Positions 17,627 through 27,401 of a DNA stretch of 64,000 nt are shown here, in pieces. The stretch is from CAYNJG01 sp965216885 (GTDB taxonomy: Bacteria > Planctomycetota > Planctomycetia > Pirellulales > Pirellulaceae). Where the stretch lies: assembly GCA_965216885.1 (NCBI GenBank), contig OZ244209.1:3534001-3598000 (forward strand). Reading direction: 5' to 3'. The notes beneath the pieces were generated by a model. The model saw only the letters and a list, made by a program, of their open reading frames with translations. It had not been told where the DNA came from and made no database searches. Position 1 is the first letter of the stretch. Every line of letters begins with the position of its first letter. Position numbers and translations under genes: made by a program.

Positions 17627-18043
17627 ATGCGGCAAGCGAAAAACTCTGGCAGACTTCTATGTTTACTCCTTGTACTACTGGCGGGGTGTGACGGGGCTTC
17701 GAAGTCCAGAATCACCGAGATGAATGATCTTAAGTCATTTGGGCTAATGTACGTCAAACACATGCAGGCTGAAGGCGTCGGCCCCAAAGAATGGCAAGAG
17801 CTGGCCGGAGCAGCTGGCGGCACTCAAGCCCTCCAGCAATCGGGGTGCATGGTGGCGTGGGGCGTAAACTTCAATGACGTAGCCTCTGTCGGTTCCGGGA
17901 ACTTTATCTTGGCATTGACTCCTCAATCGAAGGAAGAAGGCGGTAGTGTCTTAATGCTTGACGGGTCGGTCAAACAGTTGACGAATCAACAAATCGCCGA
18001 ACTCCTTTCCGCTCAAAAAGACATCGGCATTCCGTCGGCGTAA
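17627..18043 (+). CDS. DUF1559-like small lipoprotein
   Basis: 138 residues. Lipoprotein signal 'LLCLLLVLLAGC' with the lipid-anchored Cys near residue 22. The C-terminal half shows features of the planctomycete DUF1559/H-X9-DG family end: 'GSVLMLDGSVKQLTNQQIAELLSAQ' (usually 'HTGGVNVLFADGSVRFI'). It lacks the prepilin-like N-terminus and is much shorter than the usual 300 residues, so it may be a specialised derivative. The 179-nt gap before it (17448-17626) holds a short frame, ending 'RFEFIGSNVVGSRA' at about 17578, that could be the tail of a lost gene. Function unknown. Confidence 0.6.
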   Translation: MRQAKNSGRLLCLLLVLLAGCDGASKSRITEMNDLKSFGLMYVKHMQAEGVGPKEWQELAGAAGGTQALQQSGCMVAWGVNFNDVASVGSGNFILALTPQSKEEGGSVLMLDGSVKQLTNQQIAELLSAQKDIGIPSA

Positions 18044-18090
18044 CCCACAACACAACGGCCAAGTGGCCGCCACTGCTCTACCACCACACG

Positions 18091-18615
18091 ATGTTACGCG
18101 CCTCCCGTATTCTTGAACGAGCCAAGACTCTACGAGCCGTGAAAGTATTGACGTTCACCGCAGAATTGCGGATGGGCAGTCGGCGCCGCACGGCTGACTC
18201 GTTAGTCGATGACGTGTTTCCGTTGGCAATTGAGGCCAGCCGACGAGCCCATGGCTTAGAGCACTATCTCGTGCAGGTGCTGGGGGGAATTGAGCTGGTA
18301 AACAATCGGATCATTGAGATGCAGACGGGTGAGGGTAAGACGCTCACTTCGATCCTCCCGGTTGCCGTGCATGCTCTGGCTGGACGTGGCTGTCATGTGC
18401 TCACGGCCAACGACTATCTGGCAAAGCGCGATGCCGAGTTTGCAGCACCGATCCTGAGCCAACTGGGGCTAACCGTGGGTGTCATCCAGTCCGACATGGA
18501 AGACTACCAGCGAACGGAGGCTTATCTCCGCGATGTGACGTACGGCACCGGCACGGAAATGGGATTTGACTTCCTGCGTGATCGCTTGCGTCTCGGCCCG
18601 CGTTCTGCGGTTAGT
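18091..18615 (+). pseudogene. SecA-like ATPase fragment truncated by RAYT copy 2
   Basis: 175 codons, closely similar to the first part of the intact SecA-like gene at 30923: same start region 'RILERAKTLRAVK', the SecA nucleotide-binding motif 'EMQTGEGKTLTSILPVA', 'LTANDYLAKRDAEF' and 'YGTGTEMGFDFLRDRLRLGPRSAV'. The reading frame then runs into the element at 18616. The remaining two thirds (second ATPase motif set, preprotein-binding and scaffold parts) are absent, and no continuation lies on the far side of the element. The product cannot hydrolyse ATP as SecA does. It is a paralogue with scattered substitutions, not an exact copy. Confidence 0.88.
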
Positions 18616-19974
18616 GCACAAAACAGGGACACCCAATATTGAGCGCAACCCGAAGCTCCTCCATCGCCTGATTCGCAAACAGATTGCCTGCGACGCGGCG
18701 TCAATTGGACAGCACATCCACCGAATCGACCGCGACAACATCACGATCATCAAAGACGGCGCAGCAGCGAACGCAATCGTTACTCACTGGCCGTTCGAAG
18801 AAGAGTGCTGAGCTACTCGGTACTCAACATCTGAGCACCGGGCCCGTGTAGATAGCCGACACCACGACGCGTCGCCTCCCGGGCGAGACTATCCGCTTTG
18901 CCGGCTGCCCGCTTGAAGAGCTTGCCGAACTTCTTCACAAGGTCACACCACCCCTCGGAGTCCACACCCAACCGCACCAGAATCGGAGCCAGATGCGAGG
19001 GAATCGAGCCGCGTTTGTCGCGTCGCAACTGACGACCGGTCCAGTCGAGCAATTCCAGATACTCGACCAGCGACATCGAAAGAAAACCTTTCAGGCTTGC
19101 CCGACGGTTCACCGGGCTCACGTCCGCCCCCACGGCGTCCGTCCGCTCATCAATCTCCAACGGGCTGAGCCAGCCACTGCGCGATCTGCGTCGACTGCGT
19201 TCCCAGGCATGCGTCTTCCGTGCCTTCGTTTGACGCTGGCCCAGATCATCGATGCGGTCTTTCGCTCCCGTAAACTTCGAATCCTCCGGAGTCTTCGCCA
19301 TCGCCGCTCGAATGGGATTCAGGTCCACATAGGCCGCACAAGCAAGCAAAGAAGCTTCATCCAGAATCATCTGAGCCCGATATCGACCTTCCCAAAAGCG
19401 ACCTGTACAGCGATCTTCGCGATTACTGCGTCGACCGATATTCTCGGCCGTGCACCGCATCCACCAGCTCACGTCCGACAATCGCAGCCGGATTTCCGCC
19501 AGCCGTTTCTTGTCGCCGGTAATCATGGAGATCTCGAAATCCTCGGGATCGGCAGGCGAGCCATCCTTTTCCCGTCGCTTGGGAAACAACCTCAGCCAGC
19601 GTCTTGCGACCTGTTCATCGGACCATTCCCTGGCCACATCCGGGCGGCTGCGAAGGATCAGATGCAGGTGGTTGGACATAATGGTGTAGGTGAGGCAATC
19701 GATAGCAAAGACGCCGGCGAGAAACTCCAGGCGTTGCCGAATCCATTCACGCCGATGCTCGAAAGACTGCCCACTCACAGGATCGTCGCCACAGAGATAG
19801 GCCCTGCGCACGCAGCGATTCACCAGATGCAGGATCTGCACTTCGTTTGGGTTGACGTATTCACCACGCGCCTGTCTGGGCATGCTTTTCCTGCCTCCAG
19901 CTTAAAGAACCGTCAGAATCTAACCGGCAAGCGACGCGGCCGTCAAGCCAGACATTGGGTGTCCCGGTTAGGTT
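18616..19974 (-). mobile_element. RAYT-type element, copy 2, 1359 bp
   Basis: Same ends, length and gene order as copy 1. Left flank is the interior of a SecA-like gene, right flank the interior of an RHS-repeat gene. Two unrelated half-genes abutting one element means it was not a simple insertion; recombination with another copy, with loss or inversion of the DNA between, is the likely history. Confidence 0.88.
18813..19883 (-). CDS. REP-associated tyrosine transposase, copy 2
   Basis: 356 residues, identical to copy 1 apart from about two substitutions (ENIG, GSIP). HUH motif in 'SNHLHLIL' and the 'YVDLNPIRA' segment are intact, so the protein is predicted to be active. On the plus strand, long open frames opposite the gene are shadows of its codon usage. 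Confidence 0.9.
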   Translation of the reverse strand: MPRQARGEYVNPNEVQILHLVNRCVRRAYLCGDDPVSGQSFEHRREWIRQRLEFLAGVFAIDCLTYTIMSNHLHLILRSRPDVAREWSDEQVARRWLRLFPKRREKDGSPADPEDFEISMITGDKKRLAEIRLRLSDVSWWMRCTAENIGRRSNREDRCTGRFWEGRYRAQMILDEASLLACAAYVDLNPIRAAMAKTPEDSKFTGAKDRIDDLGQRQTKARKTHAWERSRRRSRSGWLSPLEIDERTDAVGADVSPVNRRASLKGFLSMSLVEYLELLDWTGRQLRRDKRGSIPSHLAPILVRLGVDSEGWCDLVKKFGKLFKRAAGKADSLAREATRRGVGYLHGPGAQMLSTE

Positions 19975-22900
19975 CTTTGATGGGAACGGCAATCTGACAG
20001 AATTCGTCATCGACGACCTTGGACGGATTGCGAAGCAGTTTGGGCAAGACCCCGATGAAAGTGGTAACGACAATGGCGTCAACGAATTGCGCGCAGCCAC
20101 ATTCTATGTCTATCGCCCCGACGGCTCGATTGAGCATATCGTCGAGACTACCAATCAGGATGTCAGCAGCAGCATTCCGGCCGGAATACGAACCACCTAT
20201 GAATACGATGAGCGAAATCGCGTACAAGCCATCACCTATGATGCAACAGGTCCGAATGCGTCGCGGACTGAGTACGCCTACGACGCCACCGGAAATATCT
20301 CGGAAATGACTGACCCCGGGAATTCGAAGACAAACTTCATCTATGACGAACTGGACAGGCTGATTGCCACGGTTCTTCCCACTGCTTACGGCAGCACCGG
20401 GCCCCGTCCAACATACATCACTGAATATGATCCCCTGGGCCTGGTGGTTCGCACATTTGATGCCGAAGGCAACTCGACGCAATACGGTTACGATCGTGCT
20501 GGACGCAACACTTCAGTTATGAGTCCCGGCGGCTCGAGCAGTGTTCAGTATGACGATTTGGGACGTGCGATCTACTCCCGGGATTCCGCAGGGCGAACGA
20601 CTCTCTACACGTATGATGAACTGGAACGACTTGCGACCGTCGCTTCCCCCAATGATGACTACGGTGCGAGAAACGTAACGAGGTATCAGTACGACCCAGC
20701 TGGAAACGTCCGCTTCGTGACAGAAGCCTATGGAGAACCAAACGAACGCACATCCGAATTTCAATATGACTTCATGCATCGCGTCGAACGCGAAATCGAC
20801 GCGTATGGAGCGGTCACGGCGTACGACTACGACGAAGCCGGCAACCTAACCGACCTGACCGACAGCAACGGCAATGTCACAACCTGGCACTACGATGCTC
20901 TAAACAGGGTCGAAAAAGAAACAAATTCGGCGCACGCGGGCGAAAGGACCACCGTCTACGATGAGTACGGAAGAATCGAACAAACGAAGGATCGAAACAA
21001 CAGAGTTATCGAATTCGAATACGACACGCTCCATCAATTGGACAAGGAAATCTGGATGGACGGTTCCAGCGTCGAGCGTGTGATTGACTATGACTTCGAC
21101 ATCGAAGGGCGGCTAACCCGGGTTTCGGATTCAGATGCGACCTATGTGTGGTCCTACGATGGCCTGGATCGCGCCGACACATACACCGTTGACCTCACCG
21201 GATTGTCTGGAAGCGGCCAAACGGACGCGAGATTCGACATGACCTATACAGGCAACAGTCTCCTTGACACCGTCGAAGCCAACTTGAGATCGGGTTCGAA
21301 CGTCAATTTCGAGGTTTATCACCTCGACTACAATTACGACGCCGCAAACCGTGTTTCCGAAATCATTCAGACCAATCAGTCGGCGCCAGCGAGGATCAAT
21401 GAAAAGCGCATCGACTTCGCCTACAACCTGGATGGCCGACTGGATAAAATCTTGCGGTCAAACCTGACTTCCAACCAGGTCGTTTCCGAGACCACGTTTG
21501 ATTACGACGCACGCGGTCGCCTTGATATGATTCACCACTCCGATAGCAGCGATGCCTTGGTGGCCGGGTTCGACTACTCGTACAACAACCTCAATCAGTT
21601 AACGACAATGGACTTCCTGAACACGGCCTATGCCGGTGAGTCCGTCACGTGGACCTACGATCGGTTGGGCCAACTCAAATCCGCCAATGTCGTCTCTGGC
21701 AATGACGAGTCGTACTCGTATGATGCGAATGGAAATCGGACCCTCGCCAATGGTGTCCAGCAAGACATTGACGCCGGCAATCAACTTGAAGATGACGGCA
21801 TCTACACATACACGTATGACGACGAGGGAAATCGAACAAGCAGGGCACGATCAGGCGAGTTCACCGAGTACGAGTGGGATCATCGCAATCGTCTGGTCAA
21901 ACTCACTGAGCGAACTTCCTCTGGCGGCACAGTGCTACAAACCGTCGAATACGGTTACGACGCCTTCGACCAGTGGGTGAGTCGCCGAGTAACCAACAGT
22001 GGCGGCACTGAGGACACGTTCTTCGTCTACCGTGACGGTCAAATTGAAATGGAATTTGACTCAACGAGCGTTGATGATCTCAGTCATCGCTATCTATGGG
22101 GGCCAGGCACGGATCAACTGCTCGCAGTCGATTCTACGTTGGACAAGAATGACGATGGAACATCCTATTGGGTGCTCACTGATCATCTCGGGTCGGTGAG
22201 GGATCTGTTAACGCTCGATGGCAACCATCTTGCAGATTCGCACGTGTCCTATGACTCATTTGGGAATGTGACATCCACACCAGGAGGAACCAGCATCCTG
22301 TTTGGATATACCGGCAGACCGGTTGATGGCGCGACAGGGTTGCAGAACAATCTCCACCGTTGGTATGACCCGGCTGTTGGTCGGTGGATTTCAGAGGATC
22401 CCATCGGTTTTGGTGGCGGAGATGCGAATCTGTATCGGTACGTTGGTAATGAGAGCACTGGGTATGTTGATCCGGATGGATTGGAGGAATCCAGTATCGG
22501 CGGAGGAGGACCGAGCATTCCTAGGTGGCAGCGTCCATTCTACAACGATCCAAGGACAGACTACGTTGGGAAAGTACCAATGTACGATTGGGTGGTGGGA
22601 AACTTGTACCACCGATCTGGTGCAAAAGACGTAACCAATCAGATTGGAGCGATATTTACTAATCCAATACAGGCGATATGGGACAACAACCCAACGTGTG
22701 TTGCGGCAGGGGTTGTCGACACGGCGTTAAACTGGGACAAGATCAGCGATCTCGAAAAACAAGACATGGTTGCGAAAACCGCTGTAGGTGTTATCGCTGG
22801 TCGGTTGGCTGTCACGACACGATCAGCAATGCTTAGGCGGATAGCCCCGCAGACAGGAGATGTTTTTGAACGGACCTTCGTTACGTCGAAAGGCCCGGTT

Positions 22901-23149
22901 GACCTTATCGCGGAAGTCGAAGTTTGCCAAGATACGCTTCACCTAAAAGACATTGCGATATTCGGTCGCGGCTCGCAGCCGTTGACAGGTCTGTCGCCAG
23001 AAGTGTTCGCTGCTCGTACACGGCTCATAAATGACGCACGCGCACTTGGTTTCAAGCGTCTGAGGATTAGTGCTACGAGAGTCGAGACCAGTTCATCAGC
23101 GAACCCTGGTAAAAAAATCGACCGGACGATAGATCTCTACGACAGATAG
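19975..23149 (+). CDS. 5'-truncated RHS-repeat toxin protein
   Basis: About 1058 codons remain. The frame enters from the element in mid-repeat ('FFDGNGNLTEFVIDDLGR'), so the N-terminus is lost; a start inside the element (19955) would be fortuitous. About twenty YD/RHS repeats ('YDELDRL', 'YDRAGRN', 'YDEAGNLTDLTDSNGN', 'YDANGNRTLANG') lead to the RHS core end: 'LWGPGTDQLLAVD', 'WVLTDHLGSVRDL', 'FGYTGRPVDGATGLQNNLHRWYDPAVGRWISEDPIGFGGGDANLYRYVGN' in pieces, 'YVDPDGLEE' near 22485. The 220-residue tip beyond this is the toxin. It ends with 'LHLKDIAIFG', 'RARALGFKRLRISATR'-like elements and 'GKKIDRTIDLYDR', whose family I do not recognise. Known: RHS proteins form shells that enclose the toxic tip. 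The small gene 10 nt downstream is the likely immunity gene. Confidence 0.85.
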
Positions 23150-23158
23150 GAGAGCAAA

Positions 23159-23476
23159 ATGAACGATGACGCAAGAAATCGCCGTCTGCGCAATGAAGTT
23201 GCGAAAATGCGCGCGGAGGGTTCGACAACCGACGAACTACTAACGGTGCTAAAAACTCAAGGGCTGTCAATCGTCGCGGCTATGAAGATTGTCATGGACG
23301 TCCTTGAAGTCCCATTGCGTGATGCAAAGCAGATCGTCGTGACGAGCGGTATTTGGGAATCCGACGTAGCGGCTTCCGAACCATTTCAGCAGGACTTCCT
23401 TGAGTCATTCGAGAAGATTGATAGTCACGACGAGGGAGGCGAAGCAGGGAACGCCAGAGGAAAAACTAGTAGGTAG
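23159..23476 (+). CDS. Putative immunity protein with ribosomal L7/L12 C-terminal-like motif
   Basis: 105 residues, preceded by TAGGAGAG at good spacing and 9 nt after the RHS stop. Residues about 38-65 ('LSIVAAMKIVMDVLEVPLRDAKQIV') closely resemble the helix-turn-helix of the L7/L12 C-terminal fold (K-x-IK-x-VRE...L-x-EAK-x-LV), which recurs in small proteins next to polymorphic toxins. The N-terminus is charged and helical, and the C-terminus is acidic and Gly-rich, perhaps poorly ordered. The role as immunity protein to the RHS tip is inferred from position. Confidence 0.65.
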   Translation: MNDDARNRRLRNEVAKMRAEGSTTDELLTVLKTQGLSIVAAMKIVMDVLEVPLRDAKQIVVTSGIWESDVAASEPFQQDFLESFEKIDSHDEGGEAGNARGKTSR

Positions 23477-23507
23477 GCTAGTAGATAGATCAATCAGGAA
23501 GATCAAG

Positions 23508-23537
23508 CAGGGACACCCAAAACCTCTGGCTCGACGG
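23508..23537. repeat. Solo, diverged right end of the RAYT element
   Basis: CAGGGACACCCAAA followed by TCTGGCTCGACGG matches, with few changes, the reverse complement of the right ends at 14785, 19974 and 26303. No transposase lies next to it. It could be a remnant of a fourth copy or a REP-like target/mini-element mobilised by the transposase. Confidence 0.6.
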
Positions 23538-23641
23538 ATCCCATGTAATTCGGATCCAAAGACTCGGCGACCCCAAGCACATCTCCTTGTAAGGAGGGCC
23601 GCCATGCCCAGCATCGTGCTGTCTCCTGAGCATCGCAGTGC

Positions 23642-24109
23642 TCAGTACGCTCGAAATCGCTTGAACCGTCTGGGATCAAGCGACAGCCGTTCTTCAGACG
23701 TCATGGCCTTCAGTTCTTCTTCCGAAACGTATTTCGTTTTAGGGGTCGTTGGGTCCGGATCGGGTTGCGGCTTCGTCTTTTTCGGAAGCCCAAGAGACGC
23801 TGGATTCTCTTGAAACCGACGTTCCTTCTCTTCCATGGGAAGCCGGGTTACGTCGATGGAAGCCTCCAATTCCTGGTGCTTCCTTGCCAGGGTGGCGTTC
23901 TTTTCACGCTCCTCTTGAAGTTGCTGTTCCAGTTCCCGGCGTTCCGCGCGGAGAAAACTGAACCTTTCTTCATCGGTGAGCCGGGGGGCTTCAGGTGCTT
24001 CGGTCTCCGTTGGGACCCCGGTGGCCTCGGGATTCATCAAATGGGCGTTGGTTACGTGCTGAGGATTGTCTGAGTAACAAAGAACTTGTGGGACGTTTGA
24101 AATCGTCAT
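23642..24109 (-). CDS. Coiled-coil hypothetical protein
   Basis: 155 residues, start ATG 24109 with AAGGAAAG upstream. The centre ('LTDEERFSFLRAERRELEQQLQEEREKNATLARKHQELEASI', seen in parts) is a predicted coiled coil. The C-terminus is Pro- and charge-rich. There is no signal or membrane helix. It is on the minus strand, like the truncated frame at 24434 and the primase pseudogene, and opposite to the toxin and immunity genes, so it may belong to a resident mobile element. Family not recognised. Confidence 0.5.
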   Translation of the reverse strand: MTISNVPQVLCYSDNPQHVTNAHLMNPEATGVPTETEAPEAPRLTDEERFSFLRAERRELEQQLQEEREKNATLARKHQELEASIDVTRLPMEEKERRFQENPASLGLPKKTKPQPDPDPTTPKTKYVSEEELKAMTSEERLSLDPRRFKRFRAY

Positions 24110-24433
24110 TAAACTTTCCTTTTCAAAGGTTGGGATTGCACCTTGTTGGTGCGTGAATGAAAGCCCAGCCCGTCTGCGATCTGCGAAATCTCGGGGCTGG
24201 GACGCACGGCGTGCTACTCGCCGTGTTTGTTCCAGCGGGCGGAATCTGGAATGTCAAACAAATACCGCCGTGAGTCATCTACGTCGATGATTCAAGTGTT
24301 CGTTAGCGGGTGGACGGCAAAGGAACGTAGGCCGGACCCGCGTGACCAAGTAACGCACTTGGATGAAAGCCTCACCGCTAGTGGATTCCGTTTATGGATG
24401 AAAGAATCCACTGTGCGCCGTGAGGCAAAGTTG
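24110..24433. other. 324-nt region with a possible short gene fragment
   Basis: Little can be supported. A plus-strand frame from ATG 24287 ('MIQVFVSGWTAKERRPD') runs to 24454 and overlaps the end of the minus-strand gene at 24434; 'ASGFRLWMKES' is faintly like a TIR-domain beginning, but the frame lacks the rest of that domain. A GC-rich palindromic stretch (CCCAGCCCGTCTGCGATC...GGGCTGGGA) at about 24162-24202 may form a stem upstream of the minus-strand gene. Confidence 0.25.
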
Positions 24434-24944
24434 TCAGTTCTGACTTGGCGCTGACCGCCGATAGACCGAGCCGTCCTTTACCTCTTCACTTGCACGGCGA
24501 AGTGTGTCCTCCGATGCGTTCTCGAACTGTTCACTCCAGAGGAGATCGGGTTCGCGACGGTTCGAAGGGGGCGGAAAGACTCCCGGCGAAACATGACGCG
24601 ACTTGGGAAGGGCTTTTAACCCTCTCGTAAATCGCTCACGGTTGATCTCAACCCGCCAATCACGACGCATCTGCGCGAGTCGTTCGACAACTTCCCGTTC
24701 GGTCAGACCAACTTCGGCAGCCAAGACCTCAACGGAAATCAACTTACCGTGGTTTGCGTTGCCATTGTCGTAGCGCAGGTCAATCAACTTTCGGTCGATA
24801 GCGTCATTCGCGACGTTGTACAGTTTCGGCTTTGCGGCCCGGACCCGGTCGTCCCAATCTTCACGGATTGGGATGGGCTCCTCTGGAGGTGGTGGCTTGA
24901 GTTGATCAAGTCGCTTGCGCATTGCGTTGCGCACCGATATTCGC
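24434..24944 (-). CDS. 5'-truncated hypothetical protein cut by RAYT copy 3
   Basis: The frame continues from inside the element (a nominal start at 25033 is element DNA), so the true N-terminus is lost at 24944. About 169 residues remain. 'ISVEVLAAEVGLTEREVVERLAQMRRDWRVEINRERF' looks like a winged-helix or helix-turn-helix segment, and the N-terminal part is Pro-rich and charged. No family is recognised. The strand matches the primase pseudogene at 29856-30900, so it may be a piece of the same plasmid- or phage-like element. Confidence 0.4.
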
Positions 24945-26303
24945 GCACAAAACAGGGACACCCAATATTGAGCGCAACCCGAAGCTCCTCCATTGCCTGA
25001 TTCGCAAACAGATTGCCTGCGACGCGGCGTCAATTGGACAGCACATCCACCGAATCGACCGCGACAACATCACGATCATCAAAGACGGCGCAGCAGCGAA
25101 CGCAATCGTTACTCACTGGCCGTTCGAAGAAGAGTGCTGAGCTACTCGGTACTCAACATCTGAGCACCGGGCCCGTGTAGATAGCCGACACCACGACGCG
25201 TCGCCTCCCGGGCGAGACTATCCGCTTTGCCGGCGGCCCGCTTGAAGAGCTTGCCGAACTTCTTCACAAGGTCACACCACCCCTCGGAGTCCACACCCAA
25301 CCGCACCAGAATCGGAGCCAGATGCGAGGGGATCGCGCCGCGTTTGTCGCGTCGCAACTGACGACCGGTCCAGTCGAGCAATTCCAGATACTCTACCAGC
25401 GACATCGAAAGAAAACCCTTTAGGCTTGCCCGACGGTTCACCGGACTCACGTCCGCCCCCACGGCGTCCGTCCGCTCATCAATCTCCAACGGGCTGAGCC
25501 AGCCACTGCGCGATCTGCGTCGACTGCGTTCCCAGGCATGCGTCTTCCTCGCCTTCGTTTGACGCTGGCCCAGATCATCGATGCGGTCTTTCGCTCCCGT
25601 AAACTTCGAATCCTCCGGAGTCTTCGCCATCGCCGCTCGAATGGGATTCAGGTCCACATAGGCCGCACAAGCAAGTAAAGAAGCCTCATCCAGAATCATC
25701 TGGGCCCGATATCGACCTTCCCAAAAGCGACCGGTACAGCGATCTTCGCGATTACTGCGTCGAGCGATATTCTCGGCCGTGCACCGCATCCACCAGCTCA
25801 CATCCGACAATCGCAGCCGGATTTCCGCCAGCCGTTTCTTGTCGCCGGTAATCATGGAGATCTCGAAATCCTCGGGATCGGCAGGCGAGCCATCCTTTTC
25901 CCGTCGCTTGGGAAACAACCTCAGCCAGCGTCTTGCGACCTGTTCATCAGACCATTCTTTGGCCACATCCGGTCGGCTGCGAAGGATCAGATGTAGGTGG
26001 TTGGACATGATGGTGTAGGTGAGGCAATCGATAGCAAAGACGCCGGCGAGAAACTCCAGACGTTGCCGAATCCATTCACGCCGATGCTCGAAAGACTGCC
26101 CACTCACAGGATCGTCGCCACAGAGATAGGCCCTGCGCACGCAGCGATTCACCAGATGCAGGATCTGCACTTCGTTTGGGTTGACGTATTCACCACGCGC
26201 CTGTCTGGGCATGCTTTTCCTGCCTCCAGCTTAAAGAACCGTCAGAATCTAACGGGCAAGCGACGCGGCCGTCAAGACAGACTTTGGGTGTCCCTGTTAG
26301 GTT
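24945..26303 (-). mobile_element. RAYT-type element, copy 3, 1359 bp
   Basis: Same length and ends as copies 1 and 2, except that the right end reads CCCTGTTAGG and GACAGACTTTGGG where the others have CCCGGTTAGG and GCCAGACATTGGG. Left flank is a truncated minus-strand frame, right flank a truncated plus-strand frame, again two unrelated sequences. Confidence 0.88.
25142..26212 (-). CDS. REP-associated tyrosine transposase, copy 3
   Basis: 356 residues, nearly identical to copies 1 and 2 (VAKEW instead of VAREW). The catalytic motifs are intact. Three full-length, nearly identical copies within 13 kb imply recent transposition or continued homogenisation. Confidence 0.9.
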   Translation of the reverse strand: MPRQARGEYVNPNEVQILHLVNRCVRRAYLCGDDPVSGQSFEHRREWIRQRLEFLAGVFAIDCLTYTIMSNHLHLILRSRPDVAKEWSDEQVARRWLRLFPKRREKDGSPADPEDFEISMITGDKKRLAEIRLRLSDVSWWMRCTAENIARRSNREDRCTGRFWEGRYRAQMILDEASLLACAAYVDLNPIRAAMAKTPEDSKFTGAKDRIDDLGQRQTKARKTHAWERSRRRSRSGWLSPLEIDERTDAVGADVSPVNRRASLKGFLSMSLVEYLELLDWTGRQLRRDKRGAIPSHLAPILVRLGVDSEGWCDLVKKFGKLFKRAAGKADSLAREATRRGVGYLHGPGAQMLSTE

Positions 26304-26566
26304 TTGTTGTATCCAAGACTGGCCGCGCCTTTGAGATTCCACTCGAAAGACTCGAAGACGAGCCACTCGACGAATTAGCAAGGCTGGTGGGGAGTAAGAT
26401 TGCTCCTCAGCTAGTCGGACATACGACTTTCAAGAGCCGCGTCATCTGGCCGAAAGATTACGAAGGTGCGGAGTTTCTGTCGTTCAAGAAGACGCCGCTG
26501 TTGAGCGTTGAAGCGGCCTTGATACCCCAGTCCAATTGGAGAACAAGCGACGACACGTCCGAATAG
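26304..26566 (+). pseudogene. 3' fragment of an unidentified gene next to RAYT copy 3
   Basis: About 87 codons are open from the element border ('VVSKTGRAFEIPLERLEDEPLDELARLVG' in pieces) to a TAG at 26564-26566. The codon use and amino-acid pattern look like real coding sequence, but there is no start inside host DNA and no recognised domain. Probably the tail of a toxin or immunity gene whose 5' part was lost. Confidence 0.4.
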
Positions 26567-26709
26567 CCGCCCACAAGTGGCAACAACGTCGAACGGCAGG
26601 TGATTACTGGCGCGACTTGAACGATCCCGTGCTCGGCTAAGATTAAGTGCGACCTACCCCGGCCGTCGAAGTCTGCGTTGTTTGCTCCTCGTAGAACAAG
26701 GAGTTGAGG

Positions 26710-27285
26710 ATGATGGGTGACCTATTTGCAGTCAGACCCAAATGCTCTGATTCGCCCTGCCGAATCAGTTCGCCTACGCTTGAAAACGGCGATCCCGTCA
26801 TTCAGAAATCAGGCGTGGTCGCGGAACAACTGGGCGACGTGAAGGAACTGACTTCTACCATCTCAGATGGTGGGACCTGGTGTGACTTTCTACTGTCGCT
26901 CTCCTCTTCGTGCTTGACACTTCATGATCGAGTCTACTCACCACTCAAAGAGCGATTCGATGAATCGTTTCGTCCGTTTAGGGTGATACTCCCGAATCAC
27001 AACCGCAACTACTGGCATCTCGTGCCGTTCGAACGACACGTGATCGTGGACTTCGCAAATGCTGACATCGTATATTTTGATGACATCGAAGAACCCGACT
27101 ATGCCAAACGTGTACTTCGCTGGGCGGTTGATGATTCGAAAGTACCGGAGACGAGCATTTTTTCTGACGAGCTGGCATTAACCGTTGTTACGGACGAATT
27201 TCGAAAACGTCTTGAGGAACTTCGCCCCTCTGGCGTTGAGCTGATTGCATTGGCCGACCTTCACGAACCCCTGCTTGGAACTTAG
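26710..27285 (+). CDS. Orphan immunity-like protein
   Basis: 191 residues from ATG 26710, with AAGGAG at 26698-26703; an in-frame TTG at 26704 is less likely. It is cytoplasmic. The pattern 'WCDFLLSLSSSCLTLHDRVYSPL', 'FRVILPNHNRNYWHLVPFERHVIVDFANADIVYFD' is like the DUF1629/Imm11-type immunity fold, in which a substrate-free protein partners a toxin, but I cannot assign it firmly. It has no toxin partner immediately upstream. The 35-bp repeat lies 21 nt after its stop. Confidence 0.5.
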   Translation: MMGDLFAVRPKCSDSPCRISSPTLENGDPVIQKSGVVAEQLGDVKELTSTISDGGTWCDFLLSLSSSCLTLHDRVYSPLKERFDESFRPFRVILPNHNRNYWHLVPFERHVIVDFANADIVYFDDIEEPDYAKRVLRWAVDDSKVPETSIFSDELALTVVTDEFRKRLEELRPSGVELIALADLHEPLLGT

Positions 27286-27306
27286 AGATGCACCCGACTG
27301 CTCCCC

Positions 27307-27341
27307 TCCTGTGATTCATGTTGGGGCAGATGTCGAGCCAC
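27307..27341. repeat. 35-bp immunity-cassette repeat, copy 1
   Basis: TCCTGTGATTCATGTTGGGG followed by CAGATGTCGAGCCAC. It is almost identical to 29861-29895 and more loosely like 27841-27875. Each copy lies 19-26 nt downstream of a small plus-strand immunity-like gene. Homology to copy 3 resumes after a 10-nt gap (CGTTTCTTG), so this may be a relic of the 3' end of the primase gene. Confidence 0.7.
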
Positions 27342-27401
27342 GTTTCTTGGCATAGTCCGGTCGGAAAATAGGTTTCGCGAAAGACACAGGAGGCTCGGAC
27401 T

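Noticed and set aside
18993..19997. Long plus-strand frames opposite the RAYT transposases (up to 334 codons)
   Set aside because: They are antisense shadows of the transposase genes, have no domain character, and recur only because the element is repeated.
24287..24454. TIR-domain defence gene
   Set aside because: Only about 55 codons with faint similarity at the start, no catalytic Glu region, and overlap with a minus-strand frame.
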